NCBI GenBank assembly: GCA_032207245.1
Contig: CM063509.1
Location: 703,774 to 767,773 of the forward strand
Reading direction: 5' to 3'
DNA: 64,000 nucleotides
Source of the DNA: Pardosa pseudoannulata
Lineage: Eukaryota; Arthropoda; Arachnida; Araneae; Lycosidae
This document shows, piece after piece, positions 11,289-21,600 of the stretch. The first letter of the stretch is position 1, and each line of letters begins with the position of its first letter. Below the pieces are notes generated by a model. That model had not been told where the DNA came from, made no database searches, and saw only the letters and a program-made list of their open reading frames with translations. The position numbers were made by a program, and so were the translations under genes.

Positions 11289-12101
11289 ATGAATATTTTT
11301 TCTTTTATTTGGTACGAAGAGATTGATACTATATTTATTATAATTCATTATGTTTATATTTCATATTTAATTATACTATATTTATTATAATTCATTATGT
11401 TTATAAGGCATATTATAAACATTTAATTTTAATTGTGTAAATATTAACTTTCTTCTTAATGCAGCTGCATCTTATGTTTAATTTAACGAAGAGTTTGATA
11501 CTATATTTTTTATAATTTATTCTGTTTATAAGAACTTGTATTGTTTTCTGATTCAGCCTTTGGACCCTGACTTTATATATATAAATTAGGTCTTTTAAAG
11601 ACGAAGGGATTGATTCTATATTTTCTATAATTCATTATGTTTATAAGATGTCTCTGTAAATTTGTCCAGCCACAAAATCTCAGATTTGAAGGAATGTTTT
11701 TTTATATTTTTGTGTGATATATATAACAAAAGTATTTCATTAAAGACGAAGATTGATACTATATTTTTTATAATTCATTATGTTTATAAGAGCATTTTTT
11801 AAAGAAAAGATATGATTAAAAAATATTTTAATAAAAGTATTAAAACAACATATGCTTGTAAATATATTTTGATTTCATACTACTAACATAAAATAATAAA
11901 TTTTCACATCAATTTGGATCTTGACTTTGCTGTTTATATATATAAATTATTACACCTACAATGTCTCTGTTAATTTGTACAGCCACAAAATCTCAGATTT
12001 GAAGGAATGTAATTCATTATGTTTATAAGAGCAGATGTGTGATATAAATTAATAAAAATATTTCATAACTCTGTTTTCCGAAATATGTCAAAATAACTCC
12101 T
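11289..12101 (+). repeat. Transposon spacer peppered with satellite patches
   Basis: Beginning 25 bp after the transposase stop, fragments of the 185-bp satellite are embedded in other AT-rich sequence. The patches are at 11314-11358, 11373-11407, 11486-11533, 11587-11648, 11741-11794, 12010-12035 and 12071-12101. Six of the seven come from the same part of the monomer, between GTCTTTTAAAG and TTTATAAGAGCAG, all in forward orientation; the last is the CTGTTTTCCG to AACTCC part. The other sequence belongs to the ~300-bp unit listed next. No gene is seen. Patch edges can be wrong by a few bases because of shared bases at the joints. Confidence 0.85.
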
Positions 12102-12780
12102 ATTAAAACAACATATGCTTGTAAATATATTTTGATTTCATACTACTAACATAAAATAATAAATTTTCACATCAATTTGGATCTTGACTTTGCTGTTTAT
12201 ATATAAAATTACACCTACAATGTCTCTGTTAATTTGTACAGCCACAAAATCTCAGATTTGAAGGAATGTTTATTTAGTAATGTTTGTTATATTTTTGTGT
12301 GATATAAATTAATAAAAATATTTCATAACTGTATAACTGTTCTTCTTTGGTTTAATTTTTTTAAAGAAAAGATATGATTAAAAAATATTTTAATAAAAGT
12401 ATTAAAACAACATATGCTTGTAAATATATTTTGATTTCATACTACTAACATAAAATAATAAATTTTCACATCAATTTGGATCTTGACTTTGCTGTTTATA
12501 TATATAAATTATTACACCTACAATGTCTCTGTTAATGTACAGCCACAAAATCTCAGATTTGAAGGAATGTTTATTTAGTAATGTTTGTTATATTTTGTGT
12601 GATATAAATTAATAAAAATATTTCATAACTGTATAACTGTCTTCTTTGGTTTAATTTTTTTAAAGAAAAGATATGATTAAAAAAATATTTTAATAAAGTA
12701 TTAAAACAACATATGCTTGTAAAATATTTTGATTTCATACTACTAACATAAAATAATAAATTTTGCATAAAATCAAAATA
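11540..12780 (+). repeat. ~300-bp tandem unit, about four copies
   Basis: The word CAGCCACAAAATCTCAGATT occurs at 11667, 11980, 12239 and 12540, giving offsets of 313, 259 and 301 bp. Around it, the copies share GGATCTTGACTTTGCTG, ATTACACCTACAATGTCTCT, GTGTGATATAAATTAATAAA, AAAGAAAAGATATGATTA and ACAACATATGCTTGTAAATA. The two downstream copies are nearly intact and resemble each other closely. The two upstream copies have internal stretches exchanged for satellite sequence, which explains the unequal offsets. No coding capacity; the 65-codon minus-strand frame at 12571-12768 is low-complexity. Confidence 0.85.
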
Positions 12781-13194
12781 GTATTACTAGTATAATGATT
12801 CATCATTTTATTATAAACAATGTTCTGTTGAAAAATATTAAATCTAGCAGTAATAAATGTATTGAAATTACAGGTATTAAGTCCTGGTGCTTTTAAGTCC
12901 TGTACATGTTTGTAGTTAGATGCTATTGCATATATAACTATTTATTTTTAAAAGGATAACATATTTGCAGTAAACTATGTTCAGAAATAAATCAATTACA
13001 AAGTAGAAAAAAAATATATGAAATTAAAATATTTCTTTACTGAAAGTTTCTTTCTTTTCTGTAATAAGATAAAGTAAAAATAATGACCCTTTTTTAAAGT
13101 TAATGCATTAACAGAACCTCTAACATTTGTAAAGAAATAAGCATAAAGAAATACATAAGAAATTATTTTATTTTGCTGTTTCTCTTGATCTAAT
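12781..13194. other. AT-rich non-coding stretch, 3' side of the minus-strand gene
   Basis: About 410 bp of AT-rich sequence with no open frame of note, no satellite fragment and no RNA gene that I can see. From the minus-strand gene's viewpoint this is its 3' untranslated or downstream region, so the transposase and this gene end tail to tail. Confidence 0.6.
13167..13172 (-). promoter_or_regulatory. Candidate polyadenylation signal for the minus-strand gene
   Basis: Read on the minus strand, AATAAA occurs about 22 bp after the stop codon at 13195. Position and sequence suit a polyadenylation signal, but such hexamers are frequent in AT-rich DNA. Confidence 0.35.
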
Positions 13195-13423
13195 TCAAAT
13201 TTTGAATAATATTTTCAATTGAATTTTAGCTTCTCGCCTTCTTTTTTTGGACAAGTCTCGCAGCCTGCAAGAGAGAAGTTCACAGAACTTGCCTGCTGTG
13301 TCCTCTTCAGGCTTTTTTTTAAAATAGCTTGAAATTGTTCTCGTTGTTTCCAACAGCTGGGTTGAGAAAGAGCTTGAACTGGGATCTTCCGATCTCTTCC
13401 TCTTACCCAGATATTTAGTGGAT
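13195..13423 (-). CDS. BESS-like last exon, probable Harbinger accessory protein
   Basis: The minus strand reads 75 codons after a splice-acceptor-like GATTTTTAG whose AG is at 13425-13424, in the same phase 2 as the transposase junction. The product starts STKYLGKRKRSEDP, with a nuclear-localisation-like KRKR. It is followed by a Ser/Thr-rich linker and ends with GKFCELLSCRLRDLSKKRRR plus a lysine/leucine tail. The end matches the pattern of BESS motifs and of C-termini of MADF or Myb/SANT-like proteins: Phe, Leu-Leu, Leu-x-x-Leu, a basic run, then alternating hydrophobics. Harbinger elements usually carry such a second gene, whose product binds the transposase and DNA. The local base composition is less AT-rich than the flanks, as for coding DNA. 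The DNA-binding N-terminal exons were not found in the rearranged sequence above 13423, so the gene looks incomplete. A host MADF gene is the alternative. Confidence 0.6.
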
Positions 13424-13469
13424 CTAAAAATCAAAAACTTTATTAGTGACGCATGTAGGAAAAAGTGTG

Positions 13470-13515
<46 letters not shown>
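13470..13515. repeat. (AT)n microsatellite
   Basis: About 46 bp of alternating A and T with one interruption (ATATAAATAT). It lies just upstream of the minus-strand BESS-like exon, in its presumed intron, and produces the Tyr-Ile run seen when that strand is translated. Confidence 0.95.
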
Positions 13516-13516
<1 letters not shown>

Positions 13517-13660
13517 TCATATAAAGTGGACACTGTGACTATTTATGTTGGTAACATTAGTATTAGTTACTTTAATATTTATAAACATAGACTTCTTTAG
13601 TTTCAAATTAAATTTTTTTTCTAACATACTTAAAAGTTTTCTGGGTTTTTTTTTTATTTT
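13516..13660. other. AT-rich stretch ending in a splice-acceptor-like tract
   Basis: No satellite and no convincing open frame. The last 16 bases, a run of T followed by ATTTTAG (up to 13660), form a good + strand splice acceptor directly before the exon-like 40-bp repeat at 13661. Confidence 0.5.
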
Positions 13661-13700
13661 AGAGTATAATGACAAGAAGCATCAGATATTCTACAATGAT
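13661..13700 (+). pseudogene. Exon-like fragment, copy 1 of a 40-bp repeat
   Basis: The 40 bp are identical to 13902-13941. Read on the + strand from the acceptor they can encode YNDKKHQIFYND, which has the look of protein-coding sequence but which I cannot assign to a family. Copy 1 runs straight into satellite sequence at about 13700. A related downstream piece, CATCATATACAATTTTGAAA at 13723-13742, reads on as a short open stretch. The fragment may be part of a host gene exon or of the missing accessory gene. Confidence 0.4.
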
Positions 13701-13901
13701 TTTAAAGACGAAGAGATTGATACATCATATACAATTTTGAAAATTTAAGAAACACAAATGTGTTTTGAAACTCACTGTTGATCGCGAACGTGTAAATTTT
13801 CTGTAGTTGAATTTTGCGAAAAGGTAAATTTTCTGTAGTTGAATTTTGCGAATAATTTTTTTTCGATACTATATTTATTATAATTCATTATGTTTATAAG
13901 T

Positions 13902-13962
13902 AGAGTATAATGACAAGAAGCATCAGATATTCTACAATGATCCAAGTGTTTTACACACTTTT
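13902..13962 (+). pseudogene. Exon-like fragment, copy 2 of a 40-bp repeat
   Basis: The first 40 bp equal 13661-13700. Copy 2 continues further, encoding about eight more residues (PSVLHTF) before satellite sequence takes over at about 13963. After that satellite patch ends at about 14029, CTGGATGATAGCATCATATA resumes the non-satellite reading, and CATCATATACAATTTT (14040-14055) again matches copy 1. So one original sequence was duplicated and both copies were interrupted by satellite at different points. Confidence 0.45.
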
Positions 13963-14944
13963 AAATTTTGCGAATTTTCCGCTGTTTTCGGAAATATACC
14001 CAAATAACTCCTCCATTTTCTGTTGAAACTGGATGATAGCATCATATACAATTTTTAAAGACGAAGAGATTGATACTATATTTATTATAATTCATTATGT
14101 TTATAAGAGCAGAATCGCGAACGTGTAAATATATAATATAAATAAAACATCGCTGTTTTCGGAAATATACCCAAATAACTCCATTGATACTATATTTATT
14201 ATAATTCATTATGTTTATAATTTGAAATGCAATGTGATTTATTAAATGCAAATAACTACAACACTTCTAAATAATTTAAATAAATTTACTTCCAGAATCT
14301 GGATACTCAATTATTAATTCATACAAAAAACAATAAATTCCGCTGTTTTCGGAAATATACCCAAATAACTCCTCCATTTTCTGTTGATTAGAATTAAATT
14401 TTCTGTATTTTAATTTTGCGATGCTGATTCCTTTAGCGAATTTTCCGCTGTTTTTGGAAATATACCTTTACTATATTTATTATAATTCATTATGTTTATA
14501 AGAGCAGAATCGATAAGAGCAAATGCACATCTTCTGTAGTTGAATTTTGCGAATTTTTCCGCTGTTTTCGGAAATATACCCAAATAACCGTATCACAATT
14601 CGCGAAAGTGTAAATTTTTTTTTTTTTTTATTTTGCGATTTTTCCGTTGTTTTTGGAAGTATAACCAAATAACTCCTCAATTTACTGTTGAAACATTTTC
14701 AATATTTTTGATAAGATATTTCTTCGTGTTAAAATTTACAGCTTCTTTTAATGAAAGCTTACAACAACTGATAATTTATTATAATTCATTATGTTTATAA
14801 GATCATAAGATTCATGCAAACAAGTAGGTCTTTTAAAGACGAAGAGATTGATACTATATTTATTATAATTCTGGCCACTTAGGTATATATATATCTGCAC
14901 TTGCAGCTCCACTGTACGAATTTTCTTTTGTTTTTTTTTTCTCT

Positions 14945-15212
14945 GTATTTTCTTTATTTTAATTTTGCGATTTTTTTTCCGCTTTGTTTTAGGAAATATA
15001 ACCCAAATAACACCTCAATTTTAATGTTGAAACATGGAACCAAATGCAGTGACCGTGTGGTCACTTAAAGACGAAGAGATTTGAGACTATATCGTATTAT
15101 AATTCATTCTGTTTATAAGAGCAGAATCGCGAACGTGTGAATTTTCTGTAGTGAATTTTGCGAATTTTCCGCTGTTTTCGAGAAGATTACATAAATAACT
15201 CTCCATTTTCTC
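14945..15212 (+). repeat. Indel-rich satellite copy (type-B then type-A)
   Basis: About one and a half monomers with an unusually high density of single-base insertions and deletions, for example GGAAATATAACCC, ATGGAACCAAATGC, GAGATTTGAGAC and TATATCGTATTATAATTC. Neighbouring copies seldom show such indels. The piece starts with the type-B variant (TTTATTTTAATTTTGCG) and continues with TAAATAACTC. It could be the oldest satellite at the array edge or uncorrected read error. Confidence 0.8.
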
Positions 15213-15330
15213 ATTAAATGATGACATGCTTTAACAATATAGCCAGAATGCATATCACCGTGTAGGTCTCCTAAAGACGATCACAGAACGGAAAACGTCG
15301 ACAGAAACAGAAAAAGTTCAACATTTTCTT

Positions 15331-17719
15331 GTAGGTCTTTTAAAGACGAAGAGATTGATCCATTTTCTGTTGAAACATGGAACAATGCATATCACCGTGT
15401 AGGTCTTTTAAAGACGAAGAGATTGATACTATATTTATTATAATTCATTCCAAATAACTCCTCCATTTTCTGTTGTGAATTTTCTGTAGTTGAATTTTGC
15501 GAATTTTCCGCTGTTTTCGGAAATATACCCAAATAACTCCTCCATTTTCTGTTGAAACACGGAACAATGCATATCACCGTGTAGGTCTCTTAAAGACGAA
15601 GAGATTGATACTATATTTATTATAATTCATTTTGTTTATAAGAGCAGAATCGCGAACGTGTAAATTTTCTTTATTTTAATTTTGCGAATTTTCCGCTGTT
15701 TTCGGAAATATACCCAAATAACTCCTCCATTTTCTGTTGAAACATGGAACAATGCATATCACCGTGTAGGTCTTTTAAAGACGAAGAGTTTGATACTATA
15801 TTTTTTATAATTCATTATGTTTATAAGAGCAGAATAGCGAACGTGTAAATTTTCTGTAGTTGAATTTTGCGAATTTTCCTTTCGTGTAAATTTTCTGTAG
15901 TTGAATTTTGCGAATTTTCCGCTGTTTTCGGAAATATACCCAAATAACTCCTCCATTTTCTGTTGAAACATGGAACAATGCATATCACCGTGTAGGTCTT
16001 TTTTGCGAATTTTCCGCTGTTTTCGGAAATATACCCAAATAACTCTTATAATTCATTCTGTTTATAAGAGCAGAATCGCAAACGTGTAAATTTTCTGTAG
16101 TTGAATTTTGCGAATTTTCCGCTGTTTTCGGAAATATACCCAAATAACTCCTCCATTTTCTCTTGAAACATGGAACAATGCATATCACCGTGTAGGTCTT
16201 TTAAAGACGAAGAGATTGATACTATATTTATTATAATTCATTATGTTTATAAAGAGATTGATACTATATTTATTATAATTCATTCTGTTTATAAGAGCAG
16301 AATAACGAACGTGTAAATTTTCTGTAGTTGAATTTTGCGAATTTTCCGCTGTTTTCCGAAATATATCAAAATAACTCCTCCATTTTCTGTTGAAACATGG
16401 AACAATGCATTTTCCGCTGTTTTCGGAAATATACCCAAATAACACCGTGTAGGTCTTTTAAAGACGAAGAGATTGATACTATATTTATTATAATTCATTC
16501 TGTTTATAAGAGCAGAATCGCGAACGTGTAAATTTGCTGTAGTTGAATTTTGCGAATTTTCCGCTGTTCTCGGAAATATAAGAGATTGATACTATATTTA
16601 TTATAATTCATTCTGTTTATAAGAGCAGAATCGCCATCATGTAAATTTTCTGTAGTTGAATTTTGCGAATTTTCCGCTGTTTTCGGAAATATACCCAAAT
16701 AACTCCTCCATTTTCTGTTGAAACATGGAACAATGCATATCACCGTGTAGGTCTTTTAAAAACGAAGAGATTGATACTATATTTATTATAATTCATTATG
16801 TTTATAAGAGCAGAATCGCGAACGTGTAAATTTTCTGTAGTTGAATTTTGCGAATTTTCCGCTGTTTTCGGAAATATACCCAAATAACTCCTCCATTTTC
16901 TGTTGAAACATGGAACAATGTGTAAATTTTCTGTAGTTGAATTTTGCGAATTTTCCGCTGTTTTTGGAAATATACCCAAATAACACATCAATTTAATGTT
17001 GAAACATGGAACAATGCATATCACCGTGTAGGTCTCTTAAAGACGAGCAGAATCGCGAACGTGTAAATTTTCTGTAGTTGAATTTTGCGAATTTTCCGCT
17101 GTTTTCGGAAATATACCCAAATAACTCCTCCATTTTCTGTTGAAACATGGAAAATTGCATATCACCGTGTAGGTCTTTTAAAGACGAAGAGTTTGATACT
17201 ATATTTTTTATAATTCATTATGTTTATAAGAGCAGAATCGCGAACGTGTAAATTTTCTGTAGTTGAATTTTGCGAATTTTCCGCTGTTTTCGGAAATATA
17301 CCCAAATAACACCTCCATTTTCTGTTGAAACATGGAACAATGCATATCACCGTGTAGGTCTCTTAAAGACGAAGAGATTGATACTATATTTTTTATAATT
17401 CATTTTGTTTATAAGAGCAGAATCGCGAACGTGTGAATTTTCTGTAGTTGAATTTTGCGAATTTTCCGCTGTTTTCGGAAATATACCCAAATAACTCCTC
17501 CATTTTCTGTTGAAACATGGAACAATGCATATCACCGTGTAGGTCTTTTAAAGACGAAGAGATTGACACTATATTTATTATAATTCATTCTGTTTATAAG
17601 AGCAGAATCGCGAAAGTGTATATTTTTTTTTTTATTTTGCGATTTTTCCGTTGTTTTTGGAAGTATAACCAAATAACTCCTCAATTTAATGTTGAAACAT
17701 GGAACAATGCATATCACCG
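15331..17719 (+). repeat. Scrambled left edge of satellite block 2
   Basis: Nearly every monomer here is truncated, chimeric or of odd length. Examples are GATTGATC joined to CATTTTCTGTTG (15359), TTCCTTTCGTGTAAATTTTC (about 15879), TTTATAAAGAGATTGATAC (about 16250), ACAATGCATTTTCCGCTG (about 16410) and AAATATAAGAGATTGATAC (about 16578). At about 15999-16045 the TTGCG to AACTC module sits directly after AGGTCTTTT and joins TTATAATTC. The monomer near 17615-17690 is a rare type-B form, with CCGTTG and GGAAGTATAACC, shared with 14601-14696. No gene is present. Confidence 0.9.
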
Positions 17720-18594
17720 TTTAGGTTTCTTAAAGACGAAGATATATTTATTATAATTCATTATGTTTATAAGAGCAGAATCGCGAACGTGTAAATTTTC
17801 TGTAGTTGAATTTTGCGAATTTTCCGCTGTTTTCGGAAATATACCCAAATAACTCCTCCATTTTCTGTTGAAACATGGAACAATGCATATCACCGTGTAG
17901 GTCTTTTAAAAACGAAGAGATTGATACTATATTTATTATAATTCATTATGTTTATAAGAGCAGAATCGCGAACGTGTAAATTTTCTGTAGTTGAATTTTG
18001 CGAATTTTCCGCTGTTTTCGGAAATATACCCAAATAACTCCCTATATTTATTATAATTGATTATGTTTAGAGATTGATACTATATTTATTATAATTCATT
18101 CTGTTTATAAGAGCAGAATCGCGAAAGTGTAAATTTTCTGTAGTTGAATTTTGCGAATTTTCCGCTGTTTTCGGAAATATACCCAAATAACTCCTCCATT
18201 TTCTGTTGAAACATGGAACAATGCATATCACCGTGTAGGTCTCTTAAAGACGAAGAGATTGATACTATATTTATTATAATTCATTCTGTTTATAAGAGCA
18301 GAATCGCGAAAGTGTAAATTTTCTGTAGTTGAATTTTGCGAATTTTCCGCTGTTTTCGGAACTATACCCAAATAACTCCTCCATTTTCTGTTGAAACATG
18401 GAACAATGCATATCACCGTGTAGGTCTTTTAAAGACGAAGAGATTGATACTATATTTATTATAATTCATTCTGTTTATAAGAGCAGAATCGCGAACGTGT
18501 AAATTTTCTGTAGTTGAATTTTGCGAATTTTCCGCTGTTTTCGGAAATATACCCAAACAACTCCTGCATTTTCTGTTGAAACATGGAACAATGC

Positions 18595-18630
18595 ATATCA
18601 CCGTGTAGGTCTGTTGAAACATGGAACAAT
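18595..18630 (+). repeat. Short partial duplication in the satellite
   Basis: CACCGTGTAGGTCT is followed by GTTGAAACATGGAACAATGC and a second CACCGTGTAGGTCT. The tail of the monomer (about 36 bp) is repeated. The joint shares GGTCTGTT-like bases, consistent with slippage or template switching. Confidence 0.8.
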
Positions 18631-21600
18631 GCATATCACCGTGTAGGTCTCTTAAAGACGAAGAGATTGATACTATATTTATTATAATTCATTCTGTTTA
18701 TAAGAGCAGAATCGCGAAAGTGTAAATTTTCTGTAGTTGAATTTTGCGAATTTTCCGGAACGTGTAAATTTTCTTTATTTTAATTTTGCGATTTTTTCCG
18801 TCCATTTTCTGTTGAAACATGGAACAATGCATATCACCGTGTAGGTCTCTTAAAGACGAAGAGATTGATACTATATTTATTATAATTCATTCTGTTTATA
18901 AGAGCAGAATCGCGAAAGTGTAAATTTTCTGTAGTTGAATTTTGCGAATTTTCCGCTGTTTTCGGAAATATACCCAAATAACTCCTCCATTTTCTGTTGA
19001 AACATGGCACAATGCATATCACCGTGTAGGTCTCTTAAAGACGAAGAGATTGATACTATATTTATTATAATTCATTCTGTTTATAAGAGCAGAATCGCGA
19101 AAGTGTAAATTTTCTGTAGTTGAATTTTGCGAATTTTCCGCTGTTTTCGGAAATATACCCAAATAACTCCTCCATTTTCTGTTGAAACATGGAACAATGC
19201 ATATCACCGTGTAGGTCTTTTAAAGACCAAGAGATTGATACTATATTTATTATAATTCATTATGTTTATAAGAGCAGAATCGCGAACGTGTAAATTTTCT
19301 GTAGTTGAATTTTGCGAATTTTCCGCTGTTTTCGGAAATATACCCAAATAACTCCTCCATTTTCTGTTGAAACATGGAACAATGCATATCACCGTGTAGG
19401 TCTTTTAAAGACGAAGAGATTGATACTATATTTATTATAATTCATTATGTTTATAAGAGCAGAATCGCGAACGTGTAAATTTTCTGTAGTTGAATTTTGC
19501 GAATTTTCCGCTGTTTTCGGAAATATACCCAAATAACTCCTCCATTTTCTGTTGAAACATGGAACAATGCATATCACCGTGTAGGTCTTTTAAAGACGAA
19601 GAGATTGATACTATATTTAGAATCGCGAACGTGTAAATTTTCTGTAGTTGAATTTTGCGAATTTTCCGCTGTTTTCGGAAATATACCCAAATAACTCCTC
19701 CATTTTCTGTTGAAACATGGAACAATGCATATCACCGTGTAGGTCTTTTAAAGACGAAGAGATTGATACTATATTTATTATAATTCATTATGTTTATAAG
19801 AGCAGAATCGCGAACGTGTAAATTTTCTGTAGTTGAATTTTGCGAATTTTCCGCTGTTTTCGGAAATATACAAATAACTCCTCCATTTTCTGTTGAAACA
19901 TGGAACAATGCATATCACCGTGTAGGTCTTTTAAAGACGAAGAGATTGATACTATATTTATTATAATTCATTATGTTTATAAGAGCAGAATCGCGAACGT
20001 GTAAATTTTCTGTAGTTGAATTTTGCGAATTTTCCGCTGTTTTCGGAAATATACCCAAATAACTCCTCCATTTTCTGTTGAAACATGGAACAATGCATAT
20101 CACCGTGTAGGTCTCTTAAAGACGAAGAGATTGATACTATATTTATTATAATTCATTCTGTTTATAAGAGCAGAATCGCGAACGTGTAAATTTTCTGTAG
20201 TTGAATTTTGCGAATTTTCCGCTGTTTTCCGAAATATATCAAAATAACTCCTCCATTTTCTGTTGAAACATGGAACAATGCATATCACCGTGTAGGTCTT
20301 TTAAAGACGAAGGGATTGATACTATATTTATTATAATTCATTATGTTTATAAGAGCAGAATCGCGAACGTGTAAATTTTCTGTAGTTGAATTTTGCGAAT
20401 TTTCCGCTGTTTTCGGAAATATACCTAAATAACTCCTCCATTTTCTGTTGAAACATGGAACAATGCATATCACCGTGTAGGTCTTTTAAAGACGAAGAGA
20501 TTGATACTATATTTATTATAATTCATTCTGTTTATAAGAGCAGAATCGCGAACGTGTAAATTTTCTTTATTTTAATTTTGCGATTTTTCCGCTGTTTTTG
20601 GAAATATACAAAAATAACTCCTCAATTTAATGTTGAAACATGGAACAATGCATATCACCGTGTATGTCTCTTAAAGACGAAGAGATTGATACTATATTTA
20701 TTATAATTCATTCTGTTTATAAGAGCAGAATCGCGAACGTGTAAATTTTCTGTAGTTGAATTTTGCGAATTTTCCGCTGTTTTCGGAAATATACCTAAAT
20801 AACTCCTCCATTTTCTGTTGAAACATGGAACAATGCATATCACCGTGTAGGTCTTTTAAAGACGAAGAGATTGATACTATATTTATTATAATTCATTCTG
20901 TTTATAAGAGCAGAATCGCGAACGTGTAAATTTTCTGTAGTTGAATTTTGCGAATTTTCCGCTGTTTTCGGAAATATACCCAAATAACTCCTCCATTTTC
21001 TGTTGAAACATGGAACAATGCATATCACCGTGTAGGTCTTTTAAAGACGAAGAGATTGATACTATATTTATTATAATTCATTATGTTTATAAGAGCAGAA
21101 TCGCGAACATGTAAATTTTCTGTAGTTGAATTTTGCGAATTTTCCGCTGTTTTCGGAAATATACCCAAATAACTCCTCCATTTTCTGTTGAAACATGGAA
21201 CAATGCATATCACCGTGTAGGTCTTTTAAAGACGAAGAATTTGATACTATATTTTTTATAATTTATTTCTGTTTTATAAAGAGAAGCAGAATCGCGAACG
21301 TGTAAATTTTCTGTAGTTGAATTTTGCGAATTTTCCGCTGTTTTCGGAAATATACCCAAATAACTCCTCCATTTTCTGTTGAAACATGGAACAATGCATA
21401 TCACCCTGTAGGTCTTTTAAAGACGAAGAGATTGATACTATATTTATTATAATTCATTATGTTTATAAGAGCAGAATCGCGAACGTGTAAATTTTCTGTA
21501 GTTGAATTTTGCGAATTTTCCGCTGTTTTCGGAAATATACCTTAATAACTCCTCCATTTTCTGTTGAAACATGGAACAATGCATATCACCGTGTAGGTCT

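Larger units (their letters stand above)
13701..15330 (+). repeat. Mosaic of satellite patches in single-copy sequence
   Basis: Satellite pieces are visible at about 13701-13722, 13781-13820, 13824-13852, 13865-13900, 13963-14029, 14053-14130, 14151-14220, 14337-14387, 14395-14420, 14436-14466, 14470-14511, 14532-14588, 14601-14696, 14773-14801, 14824-14871, 14945-15212 and 15248-15279. All are forward oriented. Between them are short non-satellite pieces, some with splice-acceptor-like ends (TTTACAG near 14742, CACTTGCAG near 14906) and one GC-richer piece at 15280-15330. I recognise no gene in them. Pieces spanning GGAACAATGCATATC are absent until the indel-rich copy at 14945-15212 and the piece at 15248. 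Confidence 0.85.

Noticed and set aside
12571..12768. 65-codon minus-strand frame
   Set aside because: It lies inside the ~300-bp tandem unit, has low-complexity AT-driven composition, and is not kept in the other copies of the unit.
13418..13748. Two + strand frames around the AT microsatellite and the T-rich tract
   Set aside because: They consist of translated microsatellite and polypyrimidine sequence. Only the part after the acceptor at 13660 looks coding, and it is listed on its own.
9073..15330. Satellite as a Harbinger-derived non-autonomous element
   Set aside because: I saw no shared terminal inverted repeat and no satellite words inside the transposase or BESS-like exons. The satellite pieces near the element look like later replacements rather than an original part of it.
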